From assembly GCA_025357875.1 (NCBI GenBank), contig JANYLK010000200.1, forward strand, positions 1 through 36,227: 36,227 nt of DNA. Reading direction: 5' to 3'. The notes under the pieces were generated by a model. It searched no databases. It was not told where the DNA came from and saw only the letters and a program-made list of their open reading frames with translations. Made by a program: the position numbers and the translations under genes. This document shows, in pieces, positions 17,856 through 26,820 of this stretch (positions are counted from its first letter, which is position 1; each line of letters begins with the position of its first letter). Source of the DNA: Granulicella sp. Its GTDB lineage: Bacteria; Acidobacteriota; Terriglobia; Terriglobales; Acidobacteriaceae.

Positions 17856-18800
17856 CTAGTGGGTGCGGGTGGTTAGGTATTGGGCGAGAGATTTGAGCGG
17901 GTCGGCGGCGGAGCCGAATGGTTCGACTGCGGCAAACGCGTCGGCGATCAGGGCGTCCGCATCTTGGCGCGATCGCTCGATACCGTAGACCGCAGGCCAC
18001 GTAGCCTTGATGCTGGCGGTATCCTTACCTGCGGTCTTACCGAGTTCTTCGGAGGATTGAGTCATGTCGAGGATGTCGTCGACTATTTGGAATGCCAGGC
18101 CGGCTTTCTCTCCGAACTCGCGGATGCGGGCAAGCGATCCATCAGACAACGGTCGTTGCGACGATCCGTACAGGGCCCCGGCGACGATGCTCGTTGTGAT
18201 GAGGGCGCCCGTCTTCGCGCGGTGAATTGCTTCCACCAAATCAGCGGTAGGAGGAACACCTTCCGACTCGATGTCGACTACTTGGCCGCCGATCATGCCG
18301 GATGGGATTTCGGTGTTGATATCGCCGAAGCGGCCGATGCCGGTGCCAACCGCGATCGAGATCTCGCGCAGGATATGGACCACCGTTACTGCGGGAACGG
18401 GGAGTTGCGCGATGGTCTGGAATGCGAGCGTCTGGAGTGCATCGCCGGCGAGGATGGCAATAGCTTCCCCGAATGCGACATGGCACGTCGGATGTCCTCG
18501 GCGCAAATCGTCGTTGTCGAGGGCAGGCAGGTCATCGTGGATCAGCGAGTAGGTGTGCAGCATCTCTAGCGCAGCGCCAAGGTCGGCAACGTCCGCGGGC
18601 AAGTCGCCGCCTCCGGCAACCATGCGGGCGGCTTCCATACAGAGGATCGGGCGTAGGCGTTTCCCTCCGGCGAAGACGCTGTGGCGCATGGCGCGGTGGA
18701 TGGAATGGGGCAGCGTGTCAGGCGAAGGCAGAAGTCGTTCTAAACTGGCGTCAGTGAGCGTGACGCCAGAGGCAAGCAGCGATCGTACAGGGGAATCCAT
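17856..18800 (-). CDS. ispA: Polyprenyl (farnesyl/geranylgeranyl) diphosphate synthase
   Basis: Short-chain trans-prenyltransferase that condenses IPP with allylic diphosphates to make FPP or a close product. The 314-residue chain shows GGKRLRP (about 45-51), the first Asp-rich motif D89-DLPALD-95 followed by NDDLRRG, GDALQTLAF, the Lys-Thr pair in HRAKTGALI, FQIVDDILD (second Asp-rich motif), and AGKDTASIKATWPAVYG. The DDx4D first motif resembles E. coli IspA. Exact chain length cannot be told with certainty. It stands alone on the minus strand, divergent from the carbonic anhydrase. The product would feed the undecaprenyl carrier, quinones and, with ctaB in this window, heme O. Confidence 0.92.
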   Translation of the reverse strand: MDSPVRSLLASGVTLTDASLERLLPSPDTLPHSIHRAMRHSVFAGGKRLRPILCMEAARMVAGGGDLPADVADLGAALEMLHTYSLIHDDLPALDNDDLRRGHPTCHVAFGEAIAILAGDALQTLAFQTIAQLPVPAVTVVHILREISIAVGTGIGRFGDINTEIPSGMIGGQVVDIESEGVPPTADLVEAIHRAKTGALITTSIVAGALYGSSQRPLSDGSLARIREFGEKAGLAFQIVDDILDMTQSSEELGKTAGKDTASIKATWPAVYGIERSRQDADALIADAFAAVEPFGSAADPLKSLAQYLTTRTH

Positions 18801-18955
18801 CGTTTTCGATGATAAATGACGCGGGCTGTGGCTGCGGGTCCGGGCGGTTCACGAAGGAGCGATGTGGGACTGGTATGGCGGTTCAGATACAAGACGGCTG
18901 GTTCATGCGATGCTAGGAGGAACAGCATTGCAGCGCAGTTTGAGTGAGGACCGAA

Positions 18956-19612
18956 GTGGCGGATATTGCGACGTTTCTAGCGGGATTCGAACGGTTTCGG
19001 GAGAAATATTTTGCCGGTGATGACAGCGTTTATTCGCGATTGCGGCAGGGTCAGAGCCCGCGTGCGCTGGTGATCTCCTGCTGCGACTCGCGTGCCGATC
19101 CGGGGATGCTGATGGGCGCTGGGCCTGGAGATATCTTCGTCGTGCGTAATGTGGCCAACCTTGTGCCGCCTTACCGCAACGGAGCGGAGATGCCGGGAAT
19201 CCGCGCGGACATCGAGTTTGCGGTGAAGAGCCTGAACGTCGAGCACATTATCATTCTTGGCCACTCGGGCTGCGGCGGAATTCGCGCGCTGATGGATGGC
19301 GAAGGCATCACGGAGAATCATTACGAATTTATTGGCACGTGGGTGATCATCGCCAAAGCTGCGCGTGAGCGAGTGCTGCGCGAACTTGCTGGCGAGCCTG
19401 ATGCGGTGCAGGCGAGAGCATGCGGCCAGTGGGCAATCTCTTTGTCGCTCGACAATCTGCTGTCGTTTCCGTGGATACGGGAGCGCGTAGAGGCAGGCAC
19501 GATGGCGCTGCATGGGTGGTACTTCGACATTGACGCCGGTGAGTTGTTGGGTTTTTCGCCGGAGACATTGACCTTCGCGCCGCTGGTGGCCAAGCCGACG
19601 GTAGCGACTTAG
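18956..19612 (+). CDS. Beta-class carbonic anhydrase
   Basis: Zinc enzyme interconverting CO2 and bicarbonate, cytoplasmic. The 218-residue chain has the class signatures: C42-x-D44-x-R46 (in SCCDSRADPG), with Cys42 as zinc ligand and the Asp-Arg dyad, then H103 and C106 in LGHSGCGGIR, plus the conserved RNVANLVPP and HGWYFDIDAGELLGF. The GTG at 18956, 5 bases after GAGGA, is a better start than the GTG at 18944. Its stop codon (TAG, 19610-19612) overlaps the stop codon of the convergent membrane-protein gene. It is monocistronic. Bicarbonate supply for carboxylases is the usual role. Confidence 0.93.
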   Translation: MADIATFLAGFERFREKYFAGDDSVYSRLRQGQSPRALVISCCDSRADPGMLMGAGPGDIFVVRNVANLVPPYRNGAEMPGIRADIEFAVKSLNVEHIIILGHSGCGGIRALMDGEGITENHYEFIGTWVIIAKAARERVLRELAGEPDAVQARACGQWAISLSLDNLLSFPWIRERVEAGTMALHGWYFDIDAGELLGFSPETLTFAPLVAKPTVAT

Positions 19613-21399
19613 AGTGAGTTTACGGTTCGAGTCTGCTTTGCCTTGGGGGAGCGGAGAGTAAACAGGAACATCGTGAATGCGACAAGGGTGGCGGCGTCGC
19701 CAATCGTCTGGTCGAGGGTATGGGCATACCGTATGTCGATAGTGGAAGGACCAGCAGGAATGGCCACAGCGATCAGGCCGTCGGGACGAGTTGCAAGGCT
19801 GTGATCGGGTGAACCGTTGATCGAGATCTGCCACGCCGGGTAGTCGCGCAGATTGAGGATGAGGTCTTCCGCGCGAGGGGCTGCGACCGTGAAGTGCAGA
19901 GGCGCTGGGCCCGGGGTTTCCGCGGAAGGCGGAGGATCGGTGGGTAAGGCTGCCAGCCAGTACGGCGGGTCATTTGGACGGAGCGCGTCGTTGTCGGCTT
20001 CGGTCGGCGTGTATTCATCCGTAGAGTCGGTGCCTACGCGGGAGTGAAAGAGCGCGAGTCGTGCCGGCGCTGTGTCTTCCGGATCGCATGGCTGGTGGAA
20101 CTGGAGGTAGGCAACATGACTCAGGACGAGGGCCATGACGACCGAAGCGATTGCAGTTCGGGTGAACTTCACTGAAAGCGGCCTGAAAGCAGCGGCCGTC
20201 GTAAGCGCGAAGATAGGCGCCAAAATTGCCAGGAGTCGCCATGGAAATTGGATAAACGCGGCTTGCGGCGCATGGTTCCAGATTGGCAGGCTTAGAGGCG
20301 TGAGCAGGAAGGCGATGCCGGCGGTGAGGATTGCGAGCGGAAGAATAGGAAATACGCCACGACGCGAATCAACACGCTCAGTCGCGCGACGCCCAGTGCC
20401 AGACTTATTGCGAAAGAGTATTGCGGCGAGCGCGACGGCGGTTGCGACGAGAAGCAGGATCGCGACGACAGAAGCGGTGTGCAGGACCTGATCGTGAAGC
20501 AGCGCGTCAGATGAGTTTCCAGTGTTTTCGAAGAGGAAGTTCTGATCGATGCGCATGCCTGCGATGGTGGCCATCGCGATCTGGACGTAGCGGCGCTCGT
20601 ATGCTGCTGGGACAATGTAGAAGGCAGCCAGGGCGAGCCCAAGTGCGGTGCCAGCGATCGATGTGAAGGCAAGTTGGACTGGAGACGCCGGTCGGTGATT
20701 TCCATCCTCAGATGCGAGAACAGCGGTACCCGCGGCGTTGGTCTTGCGGTATGTAGCGATGACCCGGAGCGCAGCGAGCAAAGCAAGTGTATAGCTACCC
20801 ATGACGGCGGCAGGCGCGTTGGTCAGCCAGAGAAGAGCGATCGGAAGGGCTATGCGCGGGATAGTGACACGGTCGCGAAGGATGGCGTGGAGGAGCAGTG
20901 GAAACCACGCCGCAGCGAGAAGTTCGGCGTACGCGGTGCGCTCATACGCAGTGAAAAGCATGTACGGGTTGGCGAGGTAGAGTGTAGCTGCAAGCAGCGC
21001 CGCGTTCGAACCCGCGAATGTGCGTGCAAGGCGATTGAGCGTGAGGCCGGAGAGAGTGAGGGCAATCCACGTGAAGACAATTGGTGTGGCGCTCCAGCCG
21101 GCGGCCTCGGTCACTCCGGGGAGATGAGTCAGCAGCAGACCAAGCAGCGCCCCGAGCACCCAGGAAAGCGGCGGATAGAAGACGAAGCGTGGCTCACCTG
21201 AGTTGAAGGCAGGCGTAAAAGCCCAATGCGGATGCAGGTTGCCGTGGCTGAACTGTCGTGCAGCTTCCATCCAGTTCAGCAGATGGAAGTCGAAGTCGTG
21301 ACCGCAGGAGTCGCCGTGATAGATCAGTGGCATGACCGCGACCAGCGCCGCCAGCGGGATGAGCAGGAGGCTGCGGCGCTCGCTATGCGAGGGTGTCAT
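19609..21399 (-). CDS. Polytopic membrane protein, GT-C/PTPS-related type
   Basis: A large integral membrane protein of 596 residues with roughly a dozen hydrophobic segments and a soluble C-terminal part rich in Pro and Asp. The N-terminal loop has HGDSCGHDFDFHLLNWMEAARQF and later GEPRFVFYPPLSW, resembling the acidobacterial 6-pyruvoyl-tetrahydropterin-synthase-related membrane family (PTPS_related); its layout recalls GT-C glycosyltransferases that use polyprenyl-phosphate sugars. The loop with acidic DFDFH is in the place of the catalytic Asp motif of such enzymes, but this is inference. The ATG at 21399 overlaps the acylase stop as ATGA, so translation is coupled; an open extension to 21510 is inside the acylase gene. 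No clear ribosome site, in keeping with coupling. The natural substrate is unknown. Confidence 0.65.
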   Translation of the reverse strand: MTPSHSERRSLLLIPLAALVAVMPLIYHGDSCGHDFDFHLLNWMEAARQFSHGNLHPHWAFTPAFNSGEPRFVFYPPLSWVLGALLGLLLTHLPGVTEAAGWSATPIVFTWIALTLSGLTLNRLARTFAGSNAALLAATLYLANPYMLFTAYERTAYAELLAAAWFPLLLHAILRDRVTIPRIALPIALLWLTNAPAAVMGSYTLALLAALRVIATYRKTNAAGTAVLASEDGNHRPASPVQLAFTSIAGTALGLALAAFYIVPAAYERRYVQIAMATIAGMRIDQNFLFENTGNSSDALLHDQVLHTASVVAILLLVATAVALAAILFRNKSGTGRRATERVDSRRGVFPILPLAILTAGIAFLLTPLSLPIWNHAPQAAFIQFPWRLLAILAPIFALTTAAAFRPLSVKFTRTAIASVVMALVLSHVAYLQFHQPCDPEDTAPARLALFHSRVGTDSTDEYTPTEADNDALRPNDPPYWLAALPTDPPPSAETPGPAPLHFTVAAPRAEDLILNLRDYPAWQISINGSPDHSLATRPDGLIAVAIPAGPSTIDIRYAHTLDQTIGDAATLVAFTMFLFTLRSPKAKQTRTVNSL

Positions 21400-24191
21400 C
21401 GCGGAGTGAGGGTCAGCGTATGAGTCGTGGCAGCCTGTATCGCGGCCTGGCTGAAGGGCAGCGGGTAGGTCGTGCCGCGCAGCCAGTCCCGGAACTGGTC
21501 CATGAACCACGGGCTGGCGGGGTTGCCGGATTCGCCAAGAACGATGTTGAGCGTGGTATGGTCCGGGTCGCTCAGGTCAGCGGTAAAGCGTTCCGATGGC
21601 CCGAAGGCAAGGCCGACCTGCTTCGTGGTTGTGGCGTCGCCGCTCTGGGATTGCGGGCCGGTACCCACACGCAATCCGATGAGCTGTTGTATCAATTTCG
21701 ACCGCGCAAAGATGGGATGCTCGATGTCTAGAGGGGAAGCTTTGCCTTGCTGCCACGTGCTGAGGTCGTGCGGCGCATGAGAGTCTTGCAGGCCGCGCTG
21801 AACCACGGCGGCGAGGAAGTCATCCCAACTCGCGTAAGTTGAGGGCAGCCAGCGCGCGGGAGTGTGCATGAGCATCTGCTCCTCGACGCTTCCTCGTTCA
21901 CCCCACGTGTACTGTCGCCACAGGTTGGCGGTTCTGGCCGAATCCGGTGTAAGGTCCTTCATCTTTGAAAGGTCCACGCCCTGAGCGACCTGAGGAGCCA
22001 ATTGCGGAGCAAGTTTGGGAACCAGGAGCATTTGCCAAAACGCGTCGCGCGCTGCGTTGACGATGGCAGGCGCAGCGCTGTTGGCATCTACATTACCATT
22101 CCACTTACGCAGCAGGTCGGCGGCCTGGTGAAGGGTTTTGTCATCCTTCAACGGATCGCCAGCATGGTCGATCGAGTAGGCGAGCCGCTGAGCGATTACC
22201 TGGTCGAGTTCGGAGAAGACATCCGTCTGCAGCGTGAGCATGTCCGCAGGTGTAAGAGGGTGAATCGGAGCCAGAGTCTCGCCGGCAGAGGCCTCGGAAA
22301 TTTGTCCTACGCCGGAATTCTCCGCCTTGCCAGCACTTGCCTCGAGCACTTTATAAATGCGCTCAGTGCGGTAGGGCGCCATCCAGTTCAGTGTGATCGG
22401 GAAGCGGTATCCGTCTGGAGTGATGCGAGCGTTGGCCGTAGCGAGTATGCCGCCGACAGGGTCGAACGCCTGGGGAAGCTGGTCGAAGGGAATGTAGCCT
22501 GCCCACTCGTGCGACGCTGCATCCAGGGCCGCTACGTCGGTGGGAACAGGCACCAGCGGGCCCGGGCTATTCGCATCTCCGCGGATGGGTATGCGGCCGA
22601 CAGCGTGATAACCGATGTGGCCCTGATCGTCGGCGTACATCATATTCTGCGGTGGGCCTCCCCAGCTGGAGAATGCGCTCAGCATGGATGTCCAGTCACT
22701 GGCGGAATTGACCGCAAAGAACGGCGCGGTGAGATTTGCGGGATCGTAAATAGTCCACTGCAAGCTTACTGTGCGGCGCTCGCCCGCAAAGATGCTGGAG
22801 ATGATGGGCGTGTCCGAATTGCCGTGGTGAGTGAGCGGCACATCAAGGGTGACGTCAGCACTGCCACGGATGTGGATGACTTCTGTCTGATAGCGGACCG
22901 CTCGCCACGTATCGCTCGCGACCTGATATTCGGTGCCGGTTGGTGTGCCGCGGGTGTGCTCGATGTAAAGGTCTTGCACATCTGCACCCAGATTCGTAAA
23001 TCCCCAGGCCACATGTTGATTGTGTCCGACGATGACAAACGGTGCCCCCGGCAGTGTGACTCCAGCGACGTGGAATGCGGTCAGCGGGCCCGGGTTATCA
23101 GCTTCCAAGTCGGCTTCGTACCACATGCCGGGTACGGAGAGGGTGAGGTGCATGTCATTCGAGAGCATCGGTTTCCCCGAGGCGGTGCGAGTGCCGGAGA
23201 CAGCCCATCCGTTCGAACCAGCGACGCACGAGGCGCACGGATTATGGAAGAGTGCGAGGGTTTGGTTTAGTGCAAGCAGATCCGCCGCCGACGTGGTGAT
23301 GCGGGTCGGCCGGCGAAGCTTCGATTGCGACTCATCCAGCGGAATGTCGGGAACGTCGACTTGGGGAGCAGTGACATCCGGGATGGGCTGACCAGGAGGA
23401 TGGTCGCGCCATGAGCCGACTGGATAAAGATCAGCGATCAGCTCGGGTGGCAGCTGGGCGGCAAGTGCCTCGCGTCCCAGCTTCACTGGGAACCCCATGG
23501 TGAGGTCCTGAAACATGGCGAGTTCCACCAGGATAGAGTCGCGTGGTGTCCAGGAGGTGGGCTGGTACCCGAGCAATCGGAACTCGATCGGCAGGTGATC
23601 GTGCTGGGCAGCGATGGAAATATTCACTCCTCGCGCATAGACGTCAAGCCAGTGCTTTTGATCGGGGGGCAGAGCAGTGAGGGCGCGGTCTGCCGCGGCG
23701 CGGATCTGAAGAGTCCGCTGCAGCCGGTCGTGCTCCAGCAAGCTTCGGCCGAGGATGGCGGCGAGTTGGCCGGCGGCGTGGCGGCGCAGCAGGTCCATCT
23801 GCCACAGACGATCCAGCGCGGTGATGTAACCCTGCGCAAAGACCAGATCGTCCATCGAACTGGCGTGAATGTGAGGCACGCCGCGAGCGTCGCGCGTCAC
23901 CGTTACTGAGGCATTCAGACCGTAAACCGTTACCGAGCCATCAACCAACGGGAGATTGGCGCGCGTCATCTTGCCGATGTATCGCCGTCCGAAGAAGAAT
24001 CCGATGGCTGCCAGCACGACCAGAACAAGCAAAACGAAACCGACGGTCCTGAGCCGGTTGCCTGATCCGGGTTGGGCGGGCGTCAGAGATTCAGCTTGGA
24101 GTGCGTTATCTGCTTGCTGGCTGCGTGGGGCCGGATCGATCGGCTCGATGATAGGCGTTTCGTCGCGGTACTTTGGATCGTCGGGCATCAT
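21396..24191 (-). CDS. Penicillin acylase family Ntn-hydrolase, membrane-anchored
   Basis: Amidohydrolase of the penicillin/cephalosporin/AHL acylase family, 931 residues. After a cytoplasmic tail a membrane helix (about 50-68, VGFVLLVLVVLAAIGFFFG) anchors it, placing the catalytic domain outside. The alpha chain starts near VTVTRDARGVPHIHA and FAQGYITALDRLWQMDLLRR. The autoprocessing site is AG-S326-N-G-W: Ser326 becomes the N-terminal nucleophile of the beta chain after self-cleavage. Downstream are VTLPGAPFVIVGHNQHVAWGFTN, the PQNMMYADDQGHIGYH block with the catalytic Asn region, and GRIPIRGD. The real substrate is not predictable: members cut acyl side chains of beta-lactams, acyl-homoserine lactones or other amides. 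It lies 28 bases after the CPBP gene and overlaps the next membrane gene by 4 bases, so it is likely in one operon. Confidence 0.92.
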   Translation of the reverse strand: MMPDDPKYRDETPIIEPIDPAPRSQQADNALQAESLTPAQPGSGNRLRTVGFVLLVLVVLAAIGFFFGRRYIGKMTRANLPLVDGSVTVYGLNASVTVTRDARGVPHIHASSMDDLVFAQGYITALDRLWQMDLLRRHAAGQLAAILGRSLLEHDRLQRTLQIRAAADRALTALPPDQKHWLDVYARGVNISIAAQHDHLPIEFRLLGYQPTSWTPRDSILVELAMFQDLTMGFPVKLGREALAAQLPPELIADLYPVGSWRDHPPGQPIPDVTAPQVDVPDIPLDESQSKLRRPTRITTSAADLLALNQTLALFHNPCASCVAGSNGWAVSGTRTASGKPMLSNDMHLTLSVPGMWYEADLEADNPGPLTAFHVAGVTLPGAPFVIVGHNQHVAWGFTNLGADVQDLYIEHTRGTPTGTEYQVASDTWRAVRYQTEVIHIRGSADVTLDVPLTHHGNSDTPIISSIFAGERRTVSLQWTIYDPANLTAPFFAVNSASDWTSMLSAFSSWGGPPQNMMYADDQGHIGYHAVGRIPIRGDANSPGPLVPVPTDVAALDAASHEWAGYIPFDQLPQAFDPVGGILATANARITPDGYRFPITLNWMAPYRTERIYKVLEASAGKAENSGVGQISEASAGETLAPIHPLTPADMLTLQTDVFSELDQVIAQRLAYSIDHAGDPLKDDKTLHQAADLLRKWNGNVDANSAAPAIVNAARDAFWQMLLVPKLAPQLAPQVAQGVDLSKMKDLTPDSARTANLWRQYTWGERGSVEEQMLMHTPARWLPSTYASWDDFLAAVVQRGLQDSHAPHDLSTWQQGKASPLDIEHPIFARSKLIQQLIGLRVGTGPQSQSGDATTTKQVGLAFGPSERFTADLSDPDHTTLNIVLGESGNPASPWFMDQFRDWLRGTTYPLPFSQAAIQAATTHTLTLTPR

Positions 24192-24219
24192 GGCTTACGG
24201 CAAGTCTAATGCAGTTCGA

Positions 24220-25287
24220 CTATGGGAGGTGTCTCGCAAGGACAGAGGCCGCGCGCCGGGGAAGCGTAACAACGATGACTATAACCATCAAGAGAATGAC
24301 CGGCACTATGAAGATGCTGCCCTCTGGCCCGGTCAAGCCGCCGGAGAGAATGGGCCTACCCACTGGATGCGTCGCAAATAGACGGCCCGCGACGATCGTG
24401 CCGCTGTCAGCCACCCCGTAAAGAAAGGACTGTGCCCAGTCCCATGCCGCGTGGAGCCCGATGGCCCACCACAGCGAGCCCGTTCGCCAGAGGCTGAGGC
24501 AAAAGACGACGCCGACCAATCCTGCGGAGAGCAGCCCGACGGGAGACTCGCCCGCGTTGGATTTATGGGTGAAGCCGAACCCGAATGAGAGCAGAACCGC
24601 TGAGCTCCAGAAGCCCAATGCCTGACGGTTCGGCGCACCGAACCAACCGTAGACGCCGCTGAATCCACGTGCCAGCGTTGCCTGCATATACCCACGAAAG
24701 AAGGTTTCCTCGAAGAAACCCACCGCGAGGAAGCTTGCGAACCACAGCGCACCGTAACCGATGGCGTCGTTACGGGAAAGCAGCTGGCCGTTGAAGACGA
24801 GCAGGCCCATCGAGCGCAGGGCGAAGACAAGCAGCGATAAAAAGCCGAAGCCCCAGGCAAGGCCCGCCAGCAGTCGTGGCAGCCAGTCCGCTGGTGCCAG
24901 GCCGTATGCCTGAAACGGCTTGCGCTCAATCTTCGCCATAATCCATGTCGAAAGCATGGCGACCGCTGCCAACAAGCCCTCACCAACGAGGACCGTTGAT
25001 GGCTTGAGCAGCGACCGGGTTTCAGTCTGTGCATGGTGCGAGTGGATTTGGTTGACGACCAACGAGGTTGCGGAACTAAGGGCGAAGAACAGCGCAAGGT
25101 AGATCAGCAGTGCCCAACCGGCGCGGAGCCCGTCCGATCCGAAGAAGACCGAGCTAAGCGTGGAGCGCCACGGTGGAGAGTTGTTTGGATCTATGCTTGG
25201 GGGCGCTATAACGGGATCTCCCAAGTCGCAGACCTCCGCGACGTGCGCTTCGGTCTGCGGGAGCTCGGGTTCTGAAGTTTCAGGCAA
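24220..25287 (-). CDS. CPBP family intramembrane glutamic metalloprotease-like protein
   Basis: Polytopic membrane protein of the CAAX protease/bacteriocin-processing (CPBP, Abi) family. All three family motifs are present: E193-E194-x3-R198 in FFEETFFRGY, FGFTH with H241, and HAAWDW with H279 and D283. Eight or so membrane segments are likely. Known members cut prenylated or other membrane proteins, mature peptides or give self-immunity; the target here is unknown. The start is uncertain. I favour the TTG at 25287, 8 bases after GAGGT, giving 355 residues, but the frame is open to a TTG at 25395. It is the first gene of the probable operon with the Ntn-hydrolase (28 bases) and the GT-C-like membrane protein. 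Confidence 0.83.
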   Translation of the reverse strand: MPETSEPELPQTEAHVAEVCDLGDPVIAPPSIDPNNSPPWRSTLSSVFFGSDGLRAGWALLIYLALFFALSSATSLVVNQIHSHHAQTETRSLLKPSTVLVGEGLLAAVAMLSTWIMAKIERKPFQAYGLAPADWLPRLLAGLAWGFGFLSLLVFALRSMGLLVFNGQLLSRNDAIGYGALWFASFLAVGFFEETFFRGYMQATLARGFSGVYGWFGAPNRQALGFWSSAVLLSFGFGFTHKSNAGESPVGLLSAGLVGVVFCLSLWRTGSLWWAIGLHAAWDWAQSFLYGVADSGTIVAGRLFATHPVGRPILSGGLTGPEGSIFIVPVILLMVIVIVVTLPRRAASVLARHLP

Positions 25288-25499
25288 GATAGGTACCTCA
25301 AGATATTGAAAGTCTATATGGAAGGCGCTGGGCGCTGGTTTTCGAACTGCGGACACGCCAGTTTGTAAGCTGCGCAACGCGCCTGCTTGACACAACCGCG
25401 CGCGCCGTCAATGCTTAGAGTTTTGTACTGCACGACCGAGACTTGCGCGTGAGTCCGGGTCTAGCCGGGAATACGGAATCTGGACGGAGGGTTTGCTTC

Positions 25500-26495
25500 T
25501 TGGAGTGCCGGGTCTTTTATCATGATCATTGTTTTGATGGCGCGTGTTCAGCGTCGGTGTTTACGCGGTTCCACCGCGAGTGCATCGCGACCGCGAAGGA
25601 CTTTTCGTACTCCGGCCTGATGCACAGCGCGGGTTCACTGTTCGATGAGACGGCGTTCGTCGACGGCGAGAACGCGATCGTGGACTTCAAGTACTACGCC
25701 TCGCCCAAGGTGACGTGGTGGTTCGATCACCACCAAAGCGCCTTCCTGACTCCAGCGGACCAGCGCGATTTTCTGGATTCGCAGGCAAAGGCGCATGCAA
25801 CTCGCACAAAGTCGCAGGGTGGTAAGTTTTACGATCCTGCTTACGTCTCCTGCACCAGCCTGATCGCCGACGTGGCACGCGAAAAGTTTGGCTTCGACAC
25901 TGCACCACTCGCAGAACTTATTCACTGGGCGAACATCGTCGACGGGGCAAAGTATGAGAGCGCTGAAGCAGCGGTCGGTATGGCCGCGCCCGCGATGAAA
26001 TTGACCATGGTCATCGAGAGTTCAGGTCCAGGATTCGTGCCGCGCGTTATTCCGCTGCTGACTGAGATGAGCCTTCAGGAGGTGCTCGACCAACCTTTCA
26101 TCCAGGCTGAACTCGGCCCGTTGATGGAGCGTCACGTGGCCGGGATCGAACTGCTGCGCAAACGTACGAAGCTGGATCGCGGTGTCGTCACCTTTGACAT
26201 CACCGACCGGCTGACCGAGGGCTACAACAAATTTATTCCTTACTATCTGAATCCAGCCGCAACGTATAACGTCGGCTTGAGCCGCTCAAGCTTCCGCACC
26301 AAGGTCGCTGTGGGGACGAATCCGTGGACCAAGGTGCCTGTGGCCGAACTTGTTAATCTGGCAGAGATCTGCGAACGCTATGGCGGCGGCGGCCACGCCC
26401 GGGTCGGTGCAGTAAGCTTCCCGCCAGATAGTGAAGACGACGCGCGAAAAGCCGCAGAAGAGATTGCTGAGGAGCTGCGGCGGGCTGGTAGCTGA
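25500..26495 (+). CDS. DHH-family phosphoesterase with DHHA1 domain
   Basis: Predicted phosphodiesterase or nano-RNase of the DHH superfamily, which includes RecJ, NrnA and NrnB. The 331-residue chain has motif I in FYHDHCFDGACSAS, the DHH motif in WWFDHHQSAF, a following acidic segment (WANIVDGAKYES), and a C-terminal DHHA1-type domain ending RYGGGGHARVGAVSFPP. The order and length resemble NrnB-type oligoribonucleases more than RecJ, but specificity is inference. The TTG at 25500, 8 bases after GGAGGG, is the best start; the frame extends to another TTG at 25443 without a ribosome site. It is monocistronic and followed by a terminator hairpin about 110 bases on. Confidence 0.83.
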   Translation: MECRVFYHDHCFDGACSASVFTRFHRECIATAKDFSYSGLMHSAGSLFDETAFVDGENAIVDFKYYASPKVTWWFDHHQSAFLTPADQRDFLDSQAKAHATRTKSQGGKFYDPAYVSCTSLIADVAREKFGFDTAPLAELIHWANIVDGAKYESAEAAVGMAAPAMKLTMVIESSGPGFVPRVIPLLTEMSLQEVLDQPFIQAELGPLMERHVAGIELLRKRTKLDRGVVTFDITDRLTEGYNKFIPYYLNPAATYNVGLSRSSFRTKVAVGTNPWTKVPVAELVNLAEICERYGGGGHARVGAVSFPPDSEDDARKAAEEIAEELRRAGS

Positions 26496-26604
26496 CATCT
26501 TGGGTACTAATCGCCCCCCCCGCCCCATTTAGTACTAAAGTATTCATAACAAAGCAGAAGAGTCCGGAGTCAAGTTTCCTTGATACGGCTGCTGGTGTCG
26601 CAAC

Positions 26605-26631
26605 AAAGCCCGACGAATATCGTCGGGCTTT
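26605..26631. terminator. Hairpin terminator, possibly bidirectional
   Basis: AAAGCCCGAC (26605-26614) and GTCGGGCTTT (26622-26631) are perfect complements around a 7-base loop. The arms end in A3/T3, so it can read as a short-tailed terminator from either side. It lies downstream of the convergent DHH and rseP genes. Just before it are a C8 tract (26514-26521) and a 12-base palindrome, TTTAGTACTAAA (26528-26539). Confidence 0.7.
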
Positions 26632-26820
26632 CTGATGCTTACTGTCTTAACGATACAGGATTGACCCTAACTGTTAGGCCAACTATTTTGCACTATTTCG
26701 TCTAGTGTAATGAACAAGTTGGCGAGTTTTGCACGGTTTGGGGGCTTGACAGCGTTCGACCGGCTTTTGTGTCCGGTCCCAAGAGAAACGACGGAGATTC
26801 TGTACTCGATGAAACTGATT
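26632..26820. other. Non-coding region with two small palindromes
   Basis: I see no supported gene here. CCTAAC-T-GTTAGG (26666-26678) and GACCGG with CCGGTC (26758-26778, 9-base loop) are perfect inverted repeats. A TTGACA (26746-26751) lacks a convincing -10 box at the proper distance. Confidence 0.4.

Noticed and set aside
18973..18992. T-loop-like sequence (GGGATTCGAAC) suggesting a tRNA
   Set aside because: It is inside the carbonic anhydrase coding sequence and no acceptor, D or anticodon arms can be formed around it.
18862..19002. A 46-codon plus-strand frame starting MWDWYGGSDTRRL before the carbonic anhydrase
   Set aside because: The AAGGAG site is only 2 bases from its ATG, and the frame runs into the carbonic anhydrase gene out of phase; no known family.
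18977..19834. A 285-codon minus-strand open frame opposite the carbonic anhydrase
   Set aside because: It covers a gene with all zinc ligands and shows no recognisable domain or signal.
22002..23270. A 422-codon open frame on the plus strand opposite the Ntn-hydrolase gene
   Set aside because: It is antisense to a well-supported gene with motifs throughout; long antisense frames are common in GC-rich coding DNA, and its translation resembles no family.
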